64,000 bases of DNA, from positions 2,989,015-3,053,014 of the forward strand of contig KL662191.1 of assembly GCA_000733415.1 (NCBI GenBank), in the 5' to 3' direction. Origin of the DNA: [Leptolyngbya] sp. JSC-1 (GTDB lineage Bacteria; Cyanobacteriota; Cyanobacteriia; Elainellales; Elainellaceae). The notes beneath the pieces are model-generated. The model ran no database searches, had not been told where the DNA came from, and was given only the letters and a program-made list of their open reading frames with translations. How positions within the stretch are numbered: position 1 is the stretch's first letter; every line of letters starts with the position of its first letter. The position numbers and the translations under genes were made by a program. This document shows, piece after piece, positions 16,101-24,971 of the stretch.

Positions 16101-16474
16101 AAACCGCCGGCAGGACTGATTGTGTAGAGGTGCACCATTCGACTAAAAGGTTGACCAGCACCGCTACTAAATACAATCGATTGACTATCTCGGCTCCAGC
16201 CAACAACTTGGGCTGATCCCATGAAGGTAAGGCGTTTAGCAACTCCGCCCGCTGCCGGCATACAGTACACTTCTGAGTGGCCTTCTTCTCGACCCACAAA
16301 CGCTAGATGCTCGCCATTGGGCGAAAGAAACGGATGCTGCACTCTCGCTAAATTAGCCGTGAGGCGCATGGCAACGCCCCCTTGAACTGGGACACTCCAG
16401 AGATCATCTTCACAAACGAAAACGACGCGATCGCCACTAATGGTGGGATGGCGGTAATAACCAGCTTGACTCAT
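13184..16474 (-). CDS. Tricorn-like protease (peptidase family S41)
   Basis: Large oligopeptide-processing serine protease, likely cytoplasmic, acting downstream of other proteases. The 1096 residues (archaeal tricorn is about 1070) start with beta-propeller sequence, GYYRHPTISGDRVVFVCEDD, and contain many WSxDG/FDPGG propeller turns up to about residue 680. A PDZ segment (QLGVNVQPGDLLLAVGGQ) follows near 810. The catalytic C2 domain has VDVRHNRGGNVSQF and TDEYSASDGDIF, in which the Ser near residue 980 is the nucleophile. I use ATG 16474; the open frame extends 50 residues upstream, but that part has no propeller character. An acidic/Ala/Thr insert near residue 560 is unusual. It lies downstream of the sensor kinase with a 160-bp gap. 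Confidence 0.9.
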   Translation of the reverse strand: MSQAGYYRHPTISGDRVVFVCEDDLWSVPVQGGVAMRLTANLARVQHPFLSPNGEHLAFVGREEGHSEVYCMPAAGGVAKRLTFMGSAQVVGWSRDSQSIVFSSGAGQPFSRMVHLYTISPAGGLPEPLPYGLAHSVAFGPHGGVVLGRNTGEPAYWKRYRGGRVGVLWVDPSGDGSFQKLIALNGNLTAPMWVGERIYFLSDHDGISNLYSCTPAGEDLQQHSQQRQYYARNATSDGQRIVYHAGADLFCFDPATGAEHQIEVQFHSPRIQRQRKFVEADEFLETYDLHPEGHSVVITSRGKSFCFGNWEGAVFQLGRPDAGRYRLTHWLNDKQRLVGVSDRSGAERLEILTPDFAAEPQPIEIDIGRVTRLDVSPVADQVVLSNHRQELIWVDLVTQTSRILDCSQFQPIQGFAWSPDGQWVAYSCAETQHTFSIKLCRISDGETHVLTPPRFRDVNPAFDPGGKFIYFLSMREFNPVHDRIYSDWSFPKTMRPFLISLQRETPSPFVPVPRPLNGAKTKAATPAASEATDAPATDTPATENSDEAEKNQAKTPDPLQIDWDGIEHRILGFPVSEGIYGQIIGIEGKVLFTTFPVQGSLDWRYNNGKSEAKPSLELYDFEAQKQERIAADVSSFRIGRDQKTLIYRSGNRLRVCGIAPQDRDRKETEPGRKSGWLDLNRVRVAVNPEQEWPQMFREAWRLQQEQFWTADMSGVDWQRVYQRYAPLLDRIGCRSEFADLVLEMQGELGTSHAYESGGDYREEPDYRMGFLGADFRYDADADAYRVEHIVQGDSWTEQNSPLNQLGVNVQPGDLLLAVGGQRVSRYCSPQELLVNQAGCEVALTFVAANAAANASESSAAPRTVTVKTLRSETALRYREWVERNYRQVQAATQGQIGYIHIPDMGVIGYAEFHRYYFAETHKAGLIVDVRHNRGGNVSQFILEKLARPRLGYDINRWGKPEPYPSHSVAGPIVAITDEYSASDGDIFSHSFKLMKLGTLIGKRTWGGVIGIHPRHALVDHGRVTQPEYSFWFVDVGWQVENYGTDPDIEAEITPQDWAQGRDTQLETAIQIITNQLAENPVVLPDFGERPHLPLPS

Positions 16475-16635
16475 GCCTATGTTTGAAAAGTGGGAGGTGA
16501 CAAGACTTGCCGCTTCGGATCGATTCTCGTTCAGCGCAGTCTGATCCATTAAAGCTTGAACCAATTGAAAGGCAGCGATTCCAAAGCCTTTTTTCATCTC
16601 TTGGCTTTGGAGGGCTGTAAACACCGGATCTAGAT

Positions 16636-18666
16636 TCAGCTAATCACCGTTGGTTTAACAGCAGGCTCAGTGGCCGATGCAGCTTCTTTCGGTGGATCCT
16701 GACCGTTGGAGGATTCCGGTGTAGTGCTGAATATCGGCAACACAACCTTGACGGTGGTGCCATGCCCCAAACCGGCACTGTGCAAACTGATCTGACCGCC
16801 CATCATTTCTACCAAATTGCGCGAAATCGCCAATCCTAATCCCGTGCCTTCAAATTTGCGCGTCGTGGAGCCATCCACCATCACAAACGGCCGGAATAGC
16901 TTGTGCTGTTGAGCCGGGTCGATGCCAATCCCCGTATCCTGAATGGCGATGACGACCCACTCGGCATCATCTTCGCCGTCGTGGTCTGCCCGATGTCCGT
17001 TTTGGCCTACGGGCTGGTTGGCTGGACGGGTCACAACGTCTTCAGCCTGCTCTAGGCGAATCTGAAGGCTAATACTGCCCTGGTCAGTAAATTTGATCGC
17101 GTTGTAGATGATGTTGAGCAAAACCTGCTTGAGGCGAGCCGGATCGACGCGCACCATGATCGGCTCAGCCAACTCCATCACATGCAGCTCTAGCCCCTTC
17201 TGCTGAATCTGCACCGCTTCTAGATCCACTACATCCTTGAGAATTTGGCGCAGATCGATCACCTCAAACGAGAGGGGCAGCTTTTTCTCTTCGATCCGCT
17301 GGATGTCGAGCAAATCGTTGATGATCTTCAGAAGGTGGATAGCGGCCTTATCAGCTTGCTGCAAAAACTCCACTTCCTCTTCTCGGCTGTCGCAACAGCC
17401 ATCTTTCACCAACCGGATACAGCCGATGATCGCATTCAGAGGCGTCCGCAGTTCGTGGGAGGTGTTGGCCAAAAATTCGCTCTTGAGCTGATTGGCGGCT
17501 TCTGCTTCCTGCCAGGCTGATTCCAGTTCCTTCGCCCGCTCTTCCAGGCGTCCCACCATGTTGTCCAGCACTTCGGCCAGGTGGTTTAGTTCCCGAATCC
17601 GAAAGTTCTTAGGCGCTCGCTCGCTGGAGTCGCGTTTGAGGATGCGCTGCGCATATTTACCCAACTGTTCGATTGGCAAAGCCAAATCCCGCGCCATATA
17701 GAGCATGGCCAGCAGATGGGCGGCCAGCAGCCCCACCGTGAGAATCAGCAGAATTTGAGTAATATCGTCCAGCCCTTGCAGGGCGCTGTCGGCTGGGGTA
17801 ACGGCTAGCACGGCCCAGGTTTCTCGCTCTTTTGCCGTCACGGGAACGGTTAAGGGGCTGAAGCCAGCAATCCATTCGGTGGCATTCCCCTCCAAGTTAA
17901 ACAGGTGGCGCGAGTCTGTGTCTCCCCGCTGAATGTTGTTGAGGATATCCTGAAACCGATCGCTGTCGCCCGCTTGCGCAATATTGAGGCCGACTTTTCC
18001 TACTAGGGGATGGGCTAAAAATGTGCCCTTTTCGTTGATCACAATCGTATTGCCTTGCAGCAGCCAGGGATCCGACGATTCAGTTTGTTTGATCACTGTC
18101 TGAGCCGTCAGGCTATAGCGCAGCTGGCCGGTAGTGTTATAGACCGGTGTGCTGAGCAGCAGAGTCAGCTGACTCGTATTGTCGGTTTGAGGTGGTCGAT
18201 TGAGCTGATTGATCGTGAGGGTGTGGGTCTGCAGGTGGTTCAAATCGCCGGGTTGCCGCTGCTTAGGCCAGTCCTGAGTAGCAACCTGGTCCAACACCAA
18301 ATTACCGCAGGTGCTGGCAATCATCTCAGCAGTTTCCAGATCTTTAAGCTGGAGGCAACGCACGTCGGTTGGCAACTGAGGCTGCAACTGTTTGAGAAAC
18401 AGGCTTGCTGTCACCGGGGAACCAAACTGCAAAGGAGCGGTTTCGCTAGCAATCGCCATGCTCGTTTGCAGTGCATTGATCGAGTCCTGGATCGTTTCAG
18501 CCTTGCGAACGGCACTTTGCTCTAAATTTTGTCGTGCAGTTTGCAGCAAACTACTGCGAGCCTTGCGAAATGTCACCGCCATTCCTAAAAACAAAATCGG
18601 AATACTGAGCAACAAAATTCGCAGCAGTAGAATGCGGCGAAACGATGACTGACCCACCATAGCCAT
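16636..18666 (-). CDS. Membrane sensor histidine kinase (Cache-HAMP-HisKA-HATPase)
   Basis: A 676-residue two-component sensor. A transmembrane helix at residues 12-30 is followed by a ~270-residue extracytoplasmic domain with double-Cache features (VINEKGTFLAHPLVGKVGLN). A second helix (ITQILLILTVGLLAAHLLAML) leads to a HAMP domain and a coiled coil. The H box is FLANTSHELRTPLNAIIGCI, with the phospho-accepting His near 410. The ATP-binding N box is NIIYNAIKFTD, G1 is IQDTGIGID and G2 is GTGLGLAISRNLVEMMGG. No receiver domain is attached and no response regulator gene is adjacent. The ligand is unknown. Transcription probably starts in the 218-bp gap to the divergent reductase gene. Confidence 0.92.
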   Translation of the reverse strand: MAMVGQSSFRRILLLRILLLSIPILFLGMAVTFRKARSSLLQTARQNLEQSAVRKAETIQDSINALQTSMAIASETAPLQFGSPVTASLFLKQLQPQLPTDVRCLQLKDLETAEMIASTCGNLVLDQVATQDWPKQRQPGDLNHLQTHTLTINQLNRPPQTDNTSQLTLLLSTPVYNTTGQLRYSLTAQTVIKQTESSDPWLLQGNTIVINEKGTFLAHPLVGKVGLNIAQAGDSDRFQDILNNIQRGDTDSRHLFNLEGNATEWIAGFSPLTVPVTAKERETWAVLAVTPADSALQGLDDITQILLILTVGLLAAHLLAMLYMARDLALPIEQLGKYAQRILKRDSSERAPKNFRIRELNHLAEVLDNMVGRLEERAKELESAWQEAEAANQLKSEFLANTSHELRTPLNAIIGCIRLVKDGCCDSREEEVEFLQQADKAAIHLLKIINDLLDIQRIEEKKLPLSFEVIDLRQILKDVVDLEAVQIQQKGLELHVMELAEPIMVRVDPARLKQVLLNIIYNAIKFTDQGSISLQIRLEQAEDVVTRPANQPVGQNGHRADHDGEDDAEWVVIAIQDTGIGIDPAQQHKLFRPFVMVDGSTTRKFEGTGLGLAISRNLVEMMGGQISLHSAGLGHGTTVKVVLPIFSTTPESSNGQDPPKEAASATEPAVKPTVIS

Positions 18667-18884
18667 AACTTTCCAATGTGAGGTATGGATTTCCCACCCG
18701 GATGCGCTCCCCTACTAAGATTAATACTCAACTCGTTAGGATGGATGGACATCCGTAACAGAAATCAGTTTCTTCAACGACTCTTTACTCAATATGAAGA
18801 TGCAAATTGTATTGTTTTGTATTGTGAACGGGGAGAAGCTACTGCCTGTCCCGCGCTTGGAATCCTTCTCAATCTCTGCTTAAG

Positions 18885-19613
18885 ATGATCCCCCCCCAGC
18901 CTGTTGAACGGCCCTATACTACGCTGGTTCTAGCCATGAGTGCCGACGGCAAAATTGCAGATGCAACGCGAGCACCAGCCCGGTTTGGTTCTAAGGTCGA
19001 TAAACATCATCTAGAAACTCAGATTGCTCAAGCCGATGGAGTTTTGTTTGGATCGGGAACGCTACAGGCTTATGGAACCACACTAAGAGTGACTAATCCC
19101 CTATTGTTGCAAAAACGACAGCAGCAAGGGAAGCCTCCCCAGCCTACCCATATTGTTTGTTCGCGGTCTGCCAGCCTCGATCCGCAACTTTTTTTCTTTC
19201 AGCAGCCGGTTCCGCGTTGGCTACTTACCACTAAGACAGGAGCAGCCTCCTGGCAAACCCGGCCTGAATTCGAGCGCGTGCTGATGTTGGCCCAGTCCGA
19301 TCCAGCTAAACCGGAAAACACTCAGGTGTCCTGCATTGACTGGTCAAAAACTCTACATCAGCTTACGGTCTATGGTATCGAGCAACTCGTGATTACCGGT
19401 GGCAGCAAAATTGTGGCTGCGCTGGTCGCTCAAGATCTGATCGACGAATTCTGGCTGACGGTGTGTCCCCTAATTTTAGGCGGCACAGATGCTCCTACGC
19501 CGGTCGGTGGAACTGGATTTACCGAAACCTTAGCGCCTCGCTTATCCTTGCTCTCAGCTGAAGTAATTGACCAGGAAGTTTTTCTCCATTACCGTCGTCA
19601 ACGGTGCATCTAG
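18885..19613 (+). CDS. RibD C-terminal-type reductase (riboflavin pathway-like)
   Basis: A 242-residue stand-alone member of the RibD C-terminal/dihydrofolate-reductase-like fold, which in the riboflavin pathway reduces 5-amino-6-(5-phosphoribosylamino)uracil with NADPH. Family features are TLVLAMSADGKIADATRAP at the N-terminus, DGVLFGSGTLQAYGTTLRV in the middle, EQLVITGGSKIVAALVAQDL as the nucleotide-binding GG motif, and LILGGTDAPTPVGG near the end. The deaminase half of RibD is absent; this is common for split versions and for uncharacterised reductases of the same fold. The following GNAT gene starts about 11 bp after the stop, so they probably form an operon. The in vivo substrate is not certain. 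Confidence 0.85.
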   Translation: MIPPQPVERPYTTLVLAMSADGKIADATRAPARFGSKVDKHHLETQIAQADGVLFGSGTLQAYGTTLRVTNPLLLQKRQQQGKPPQPTHIVCSRSASLDPQLFFFQQPVPRWLLTTKTGAASWQTRPEFERVLMLAQSDPAKPENTQVSCIDWSKTLHQLTVYGIEQLVITGGSKIVAALVAQDLIDEFWLTVCPLILGGTDAPTPVGGTGFTETLAPRLSLLSAEVIDQEVFLHYRRQRCI

Positions 19614-19624
19614 ATCGCAGGACC

Positions 19625-20104
19625 ATGAATACCCCAGCCGCCTCCGTTCAGTTTCGACCTGCCTACCCAGCCGAAGATGATTTGATTGCTCAGCATTTCT
19701 ATCAGCTTTGGCGCGACAACGACGTGGCAGCAGGCGATATTCAACCTAATTGGCACGCCATCATCCTGGACTTCATCCAGCAGGCCCGCCAGACCCTGTC
19801 CTATCAAGCCTTTGTCGTCGAGGTGGACCAGCAAGTCGTGGGATCCGCCGGTTGCCAACTCTTCGCCGGACTGTATCCCTTGGTGCTAGCTGACCACTAC
19901 CGTCAATACGGTTATATCTGGGGCGTCTATGTCGAGCCGGCCTATCGCGGTCAAGGATTCGCCACCACCCTCACCACCCTCGCAATCGAACACCTCCGCT
20001 CTCTAGGCTGCACCCGCGCCATTCTGCACGCCTCCCCCTCTGGCAAACCCGTCTACACCAAACTCGGCTTCAGCGAATCGAACGAAATGCGGCTTGACCT
20101 GTAA
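19625..20104 (+). CDS. GNAT-family N-acetyltransferase
   Basis: A 159-residue acetyltransferase. The acetyl-CoA binding signature is YIWGVYVEPAYRGQGFATTL, with R/Q-x-x-G-x-A/G as RGQGFA, followed by the helix TLAIEHLRSLGC. The C-terminal strand is VYTKLGFSESNEMRL, as in typical N-acetyltransferases. The N-terminal helix (FYQLWRDNDVAAGDIQPNW) is shared by a cyanobacterial subgroup. ATG 19625 after AGGACC is preferred; a GTG at 19604 would overlap the preceding gene by ten bases. The acceptor substrate is unknown. Confidence 0.85.
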   Translation: MNTPAASVQFRPAYPAEDDLIAQHFYQLWRDNDVAAGDIQPNWHAIILDFIQQARQTLSYQAFVVEVDQQVVGSAGCQLFAGLYPLVLADHYRQYGYIWGVYVEPAYRGQGFATTLTTLAIEHLRSLGCTRAILHASPSGKPVYTKLGFSESNEMRLDL

Positions 20105-20170
20105 AGCCCACTCCCAGCTGCCCGCCTCAAGTCAGTTAAACTTTCTTTAGACTTCCTTCCCTATCTTTCC

Positions 20171-20230
20171 TACTCCCCACCCCCCACTCCCCACTCCCCA
20201 CTCCCCACTCCCTACTCCCACCCCCCACTC
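20171..20230. repeat. C-rich heptanucleotide tandem repeat
   Basis: Repeats of ccccact fill about 60 bases between the GNAT gene and the FemAB-like gene. This is the short tandemly repeated repetitive (STRR) type seen in many filamentous cyanobacteria. The same unit occurs on the other strand at 42561-42625. Confidence 0.8.
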
Positions 20231-20249
20231 ACGCACTCATCCACCCCCT

Positions 20250-21425
20250 ATGGTCGAACAACTCAAGCCTCGCTACTCGGTTGCCTGGATCGACAAAATG
20301 GCGGACATTCCGCAAGCCGAATGGGATGCCCTAGCCCTGCCGCTGAAGATGCCGTTCCTGGAATGGGAGTGGCTCAACAATATGGAAACCTCCGGTAGTG
20401 TCAGCGCCAAAGCAGGCTGGTTGCCCAATCACCTGACGGTCTGGCGAGATCGGACCTTAATTGCGGCAGCTCCTCTGTACCTCAAAGGGCACAGTTATGG
20501 GGAGTTTGTGTTTGATCACCAGTGGGCGGATCTGGCCCATCGGTTAGGGATTCAGTACTATCCCAAACTGCTGGGCATGTCGCCTTTCACGCCTGCCGAA
20601 GGTTATCGCTTTTTGATCGCGTCGGGCGAAGATGAAGATGAACTGACCGACCTGATGATTGGAGCCATCGATCACTTTTGCGTGCGTCATCGGATTTCAG
20701 GCTGTAATTTCCTCTATGCGGATCCAGACTGGCGATTGTTAATGGAGCGGCACGGCTTTATAAGCTGGCTGCACCATAGCTATATTTGGTCAAATCAAGG
20801 CTTCCAAAGTTTCGATGATTACTTAGCGGCCTTTAATGCTAATCAGCGGCGTAACATTAAGCGAGAGCGCAAAGCGGTGACTCAAGCTGGGCTGCGGCTC
20901 CAACCCTTAACTGGCGAAGCAATTTCCAAATCCCTGCTCTCTCGTATGTATGACTTCTATAGCGATACGTGCGACAAGTTTGGTTGGTGGGGCAGCAAGT
21001 ACCTTACCCGCAGATTTTTTGAGCAGCTTTACCCCAACTATTGCGACCGAGTCGTCCTGTTTGCCGTTTATGCTGAGCAGAATCCCCATCCAATTGGCAT
21101 GTCGTTTTGCCTCACCAAGGGTGATCAGCTCTATGGGCGCTACTGGGGCGCAACGCAAGATTTTGACAATCTGCACTTTGATACTTGCTACTACACGCCT
21201 ATCGAGTGGGCAATTCAGCACCAGATTCAAACTTTTGATCCGGGGGCAGGTGGGCGGCACAAGAAGCGGCGGGGGTTTCCAGCCGCTCCCAACTATTCGC
21301 TACACCGCTTCTACGATGCTCGGTTTGCTAAAATCTTGCGCTCCTATATTAGTGAAGTTAACGCTATGGAGCAGCAAGAGATCGTGGCAATCAACCAAGA
21401 TCTGCCGTTTAAGCAGCAAGGTTGA
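20250..21425 (+). CDS. FemAB-related GNAT acyltransferase (COG3146-like)
   Basis: A 391-residue protein of the COG3146 family, annotated elsewhere as a peptidogalycan biosynthesis or N-acyltransferase protein. The pattern includes MPFLEWEWLNNMETSGS at residue 30, LPNHLTVWRDRTLIAAAPLYL with the GHSYGEFVFDHQWADL motif, ANQRRNIKRERKAV, and a C-terminal block GRYWGATQDFDNLHFDTCYY to IQTFDPGAGGRHKKRRGF. These match the two tandem GNAT-like domains of FemX/FemAB relatives, which transfer aminoacyl or acyl groups. The enzymatic target is not established for this family. The length fits. It stands alone between repeat tracts, directed as the following kinase gene. Confidence 0.85.
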   Translation: MVEQLKPRYSVAWIDKMADIPQAEWDALALPLKMPFLEWEWLNNMETSGSVSAKAGWLPNHLTVWRDRTLIAAAPLYLKGHSYGEFVFDHQWADLAHRLGIQYYPKLLGMSPFTPAEGYRFLIASGEDEDELTDLMIGAIDHFCVRHRISGCNFLYADPDWRLLMERHGFISWLHHSYIWSNQGFQSFDDYLAAFNANQRRNIKRERKAVTQAGLRLQPLTGEAISKSLLSRMYDFYSDTCDKFGWWGSKYLTRRFFEQLYPNYCDRVVLFAVYAEQNPHPIGMSFCLTKGDQLYGRYWGATQDFDNLHFDTCYYTPIEWAIQHQIQTFDPGAGGRHKKRRGFPAAPNYSLHRFYDARFAKILRSYISEVNAMEQQEIVAINQDLPFKQQG

Positions 21426-21464
21426 GGCGAAATCATAGAGGCGAAATCATAGAGGCGAAAATCA
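21424..21464 (+). repeat. 14-bp tandem repeat, three units
   Basis: Three units of gaggcgaaatcata (the third imperfect) begin at the stop codon of the FemAB-like gene. It is a short minisatellite with no coding role beyond the last codon. Confidence 0.75.
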
Positions 21465-21579
21465 GCCTAAATTAGTAATCAATTGGTAATCGACACAGAG
21501 CCAGGGATATCTCGCCGCCCCTCTTGTCGATAATAAGAGGGCTATAAGAGGGTATTTGCGCTGGAGTAGCACCCCCGCT

Positions 21580-24500
21580 ATGGTTCAGTCAATTCAATCT
21601 GCGTTTCGATCTAGGCTGATCTACATTCTCAAGCGTCTACCGCTGCGAGTCGTTCTCAGTATTCCATTTATTGTGCAAATTGTCGTAATTGTGGGATTGG
21701 TGGGTTATCTTTCCCACATCAATGGACAGCAGGCCGTGAATAATCTGGCACAACAGCTAATGAGCGAAGTGCAGAACCGAGTCCAGCAGCATTTGCAAGC
21801 TTATACAGGACTGCCACAACAAATCGTCAAACTGGTAGCCGATGATATTGAGTTGGGGCTAATCAATCTAGAGACCCAGAATTTGCAAGCGCTGGATGCC
21901 TATTTTCTGGGCCGGATCCAGACCTTTGATACAGTCAGCTTTATCTATGTGGGAGACCAACAGGGTAAGTTTATTGGTGCGGGACCTGTCCACAAAAACG
22001 ATGAGGTCTCGTATCTGATTGAAGTCACCGATGGCACCACTGACCGGCACTACATTTCCTATGCGGTGAATAAATCCGGCCAACGCACTCGCCCCTTAAA
22101 TGCAGTGCCCAACTACGATCCACGCCAACGTCCCTGGTACCAAGCGGCTGTGGCAGCAGGTAAAGCGACCTGGAGCGAGATCTATCCCTTTATCGGAGAA
22201 GCGAATGAAGGGTTAACAATCACTGCGGTTAAACCGTTTCGCAGTCCGAATGGTCTCAGGGGCGTAGCAGCAGTCGATCTGTATTTGAACGATATTGAAC
22301 GCTTTCTCAAACAGCTCAAAGTTGCTAAATCAGGCCAAATTTTTATTTTGGAGCCGACTGGCGTTTTGGTGGCAAGTTCTACCCCACAACCCACCTACAG
22401 CGTTGTTAATCAGCGGCTCCAGCGGGTGCCTGCTCTAGAGAGTGACAATCCGCTAATGCGCTCAACAGTCAGCCATGTGATCCAGCAGTTCGGGGGGTTA
22501 GACCAAATTGACCAACCACAACAGCTCAAGTTCAACCTTGAGGGTGCCCCCCATTTTGTGCAGATAACGCCTTGGCAAGACGGGTTCGGGTTGGATTGGG
22601 TGCTGATGGAAGTGGTGCCCGAGTCAGATTTCATGACTCAAATCTATGCCAACACGCGCACAACCTTTCTGCTCTGTGCTGTTGCCATGCTGGTCGCCAT
22701 CACGGTTAGTGTCATGACTGCTCGCTGGGTGATCACTCCAATCCGCAAGTTGAATCGAGCTGCCAAGCAAATAGCCAAAGGGCAGTGGAAGCAGCCGATT
22801 GCGATTCACCGAGCCGATGAAGTCGGAGAGCTGGCCAATTCGTTTAACCAGATGGCAGCCCAGCTTCAGCTTTCGTTTGATGCGTTGCATCAGGAGCAAC
22901 AGCAGCTTGCTAAATTTCTGGAGGCGATTCCGGTGGGTATTTGTGTGGTTGAACCGAGCGGCAGCATCAGCTACATGAATCAGACGGCCCAGCACCTGCT
23001 CGGGCAGACTTTTAAGCCGAATTTGGCGATGCACACGCTAAAGCACTTTTATCAAACTAGCCTGGGAGCCAACCGCCCCTATCCGCCCGACCAACTACCT
23101 TCAACCCGCGCTCTGCATGGAGAAAACATTACCGTAGAAGATATCGAAATTCACCTAGCCGACCGCACGGTTCCTTTGGAGGTGCGAGCAACGCCCGTTT
23201 TTGATGCCAGCGGAACGGTTAACTATGCCATCCTTGCGTTTCAGGACATCAGCGAGCGCAAACAGGCCGAAAAGCTGCTGGCCGACTATAACCGGATTTT
23301 AGAAGCCCGGATTGCCGAACGCACCGTTGAACTGACTCGCACCAACCTGGAACTGGAACGGGCTAAACAGGCTGCTGAAGCTGCCAATCACGCCAAAAGT
23401 GCATTTTTAGCCAATATGAGCCACGAGTTGCGCACCCCACTCAATGCCATTCTGGGGTTTGCCCAAATCATGTGTGTAGACCCGCGCACTACGCCAGAAC
23501 AGCAGCAAAATCTGCGGATCATTAACCGCAGTGGCGAACACTTACTCAGTTTGATCAACAATGTGCTGGACTTGTCCAAAATCGAAGCGGGACGAGTGGA
23601 TTTGGTAGAAATCAACTTCAACCTGAGCGAACTGCTAGAAACCATTGACAGTATCCTGCGGCAACGAGCTGAAGCGAAAGGACTCCAGTTACAGGTGATC
23701 AGCGCTCCCGATGTACCTCAGCAAGTTGTTGGAGATGCCAATAAACTGCGACAAGTGCTGATTAATTTGATGAGCAATGGCATTAAGTTCACCGAAAAAG
23801 GCAGCGTGACCCTTAGAGTATCGGTGATTCCCAACCATTTCCAATGGCTGAGTTTTGAAGTATCCGATACAGGCATTGGCATTCCAGCAGAGGAGTTGGA
23901 CCGCATCTTTGATGCCTTTGAACAGTCCAGTAATGGCAAAATTGCTCCAGAGGGAACCGGTTTGGGGTTAACCATCAGCCATAAATTTATTGAACTGATG
24001 GGTGGAACTATCGCAGTTTACAGCCGCCCTGGCCAAGGCAGTACCTTCACGGTTAGTTTGCCCCTCTGCCCTATCGACACCAAGTCTTTACCCGATGAAG
24101 CGGTGCCTTGTTTGGAAAGTGAGAGCGTTCTGCATTGTCCGGAAAGTAATCGGTCTAGTCATCGTCAAATCACGGGTTTAGCTCCTGGACATCCCCTCTA
24201 CCGCATTCTGATCGTGGATGACCAAGCTGAAAATCGAGAATTGCTGATGCGCATGTTGACCGTGCTGCAGCTGGAGCTACGCGAAGCGACCAACGGAGAA
24301 GAAGCAATCCGCTTGTGGCAACAGTGGCAGCCTGATTTAATTCTGCTCGATATCTACATGCCAACGATGAACGGCTTGATCGCGGCCCAAAAAATTCGCC
24401 AACTCGAAGCTGCGGCTCCCAAGATGACCCCCAATCCCCGATTCTCTCGGATTATTGCCCTCTCGGCTAGCGTGTTGGAAAAAGACCGGCAAGAAGCACT

Positions 24501-24891
24501 GGCAGCAGGCTGTAATGGCTTCTTGGGTAAACCGTTCCAAACTAGCGAGCTGTATGAGGTGATCGCTCAGCAGTTGGAGTTACGCTATCACTACACCGAA
24601 GCAGCAGCACCTGAAGTGCTACCACCTGTCCCCTTAATACCGCAGCGAATGCCTGCTAGGGTACCGAGCCGGCACCGCTCAGCATCTCTCGACTTCATGC
24701 CGTCCCAGTGGCGAGACCAACTCTATCAAGCGGCGATTCGCTGTCGAGATGAACAGGTGATTGAGCTACTCGAACAAATTCCGACTAGCTACAGCGCCTT
24801 AGCCGATGAACTCTATACCCATGCTCAGAAATTCCAGTTTGAGATGATTCTGCAACTGCTTCACGGGTACTCTAATCAGGATAGGTTCTAA
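21580..24891 (+). CDS. Hybrid sensor histidine kinase (Cache-HAMP-PAS-HisKA-HATPase-REC)
   Basis: A 1103-residue hybrid kinase. A transmembrane segment near residue 25 precedes a double-Cache sensor containing NYDPRQRPWYQAAVAAG, typical of amino-acid-binding dCache_1 domains. After a second helix (TFLLCAVAMLVAITVSVMTA) come HAMP (IRKLNRAAKQIAKGQW), a PAS domain (FLEAIPVGICVVEPSGSISY to ILAFQDISERKQAEK), HisKA (FLANMSHELRTPLNAILGF), HATPase (NLMSNGIKFTEKG, DTGIGIP, GTGLGLTIS), and a receiver domain whose phospho-acceptor Asp is in DLILLDIYMP. About 110 residues of Hpt-like helical sequence follow. ATG 21580 is preferred over TTG 21556. The response regulator directly downstream is its probable partner. 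Confidence 0.92.
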   Translation: MVQSIQSAFRSRLIYILKRLPLRVVLSIPFIVQIVVIVGLVGYLSHINGQQAVNNLAQQLMSEVQNRVQQHLQAYTGLPQQIVKLVADDIELGLINLETQNLQALDAYFLGRIQTFDTVSFIYVGDQQGKFIGAGPVHKNDEVSYLIEVTDGTTDRHYISYAVNKSGQRTRPLNAVPNYDPRQRPWYQAAVAAGKATWSEIYPFIGEANEGLTITAVKPFRSPNGLRGVAAVDLYLNDIERFLKQLKVAKSGQIFILEPTGVLVASSTPQPTYSVVNQRLQRVPALESDNPLMRSTVSHVIQQFGGLDQIDQPQQLKFNLEGAPHFVQITPWQDGFGLDWVLMEVVPESDFMTQIYANTRTTFLLCAVAMLVAITVSVMTARWVITPIRKLNRAAKQIAKGQWKQPIAIHRADEVGELANSFNQMAAQLQLSFDALHQEQQQLAKFLEAIPVGICVVEPSGSISYMNQTAQHLLGQTFKPNLAMHTLKHFYQTSLGANRPYPPDQLPSTRALHGENITVEDIEIHLADRTVPLEVRATPVFDASGTVNYAILAFQDISERKQAEKLLADYNRILEARIAERTVELTRTNLELERAKQAAEAANHAKSAFLANMSHELRTPLNAILGFAQIMCVDPRTTPEQQQNLRIINRSGEHLLSLINNVLDLSKIEAGRVDLVEINFNLSELLETIDSILRQRAEAKGLQLQVISAPDVPQQVVGDANKLRQVLINLMSNGIKFTEKGSVTLRVSVIPNHFQWLSFEVSDTGIGIPAEELDRIFDAFEQSSNGKIAPEGTGLGLTISHKFIELMGGTIAVYSRPGQGSTFTVSLPLCPIDTKSLPDEAVPCLESESVLHCPESNRSSHRQITGLAPGHPLYRILIVDDQAENRELLMRMLTVLQLELREATNGEEAIRLWQQWQPDLILLDIYMPTMNGLIAAQKIRQLEAAAPKMTPNPRFSRIIALSASVLEKDRQEALAAGCNGFLGKPFQTSELYEVIAQQLELRYHYTEAAAPEVLPPVPLIPQRMPARVPSRHRSASLDFMPSQWRDQLYQAAIRCRDEQVIELLEQIPTSYSALADELYTHAQKFQFEMILQLLHGYSNQDRF

Positions 24892-24971
24892 TTATCGACT
24901 AGTATAATCACCTGAAATTACCTAGATAATTAGGAATTTGGCACAATTCGTTGGGACGGGGAGCCGACTGG

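Noticed and set aside
18685..18888. 67-residue frame upstream of the RibD-like gene
   Set aside because: No homology pattern, and it occupies the promoter region of two divergent genes.
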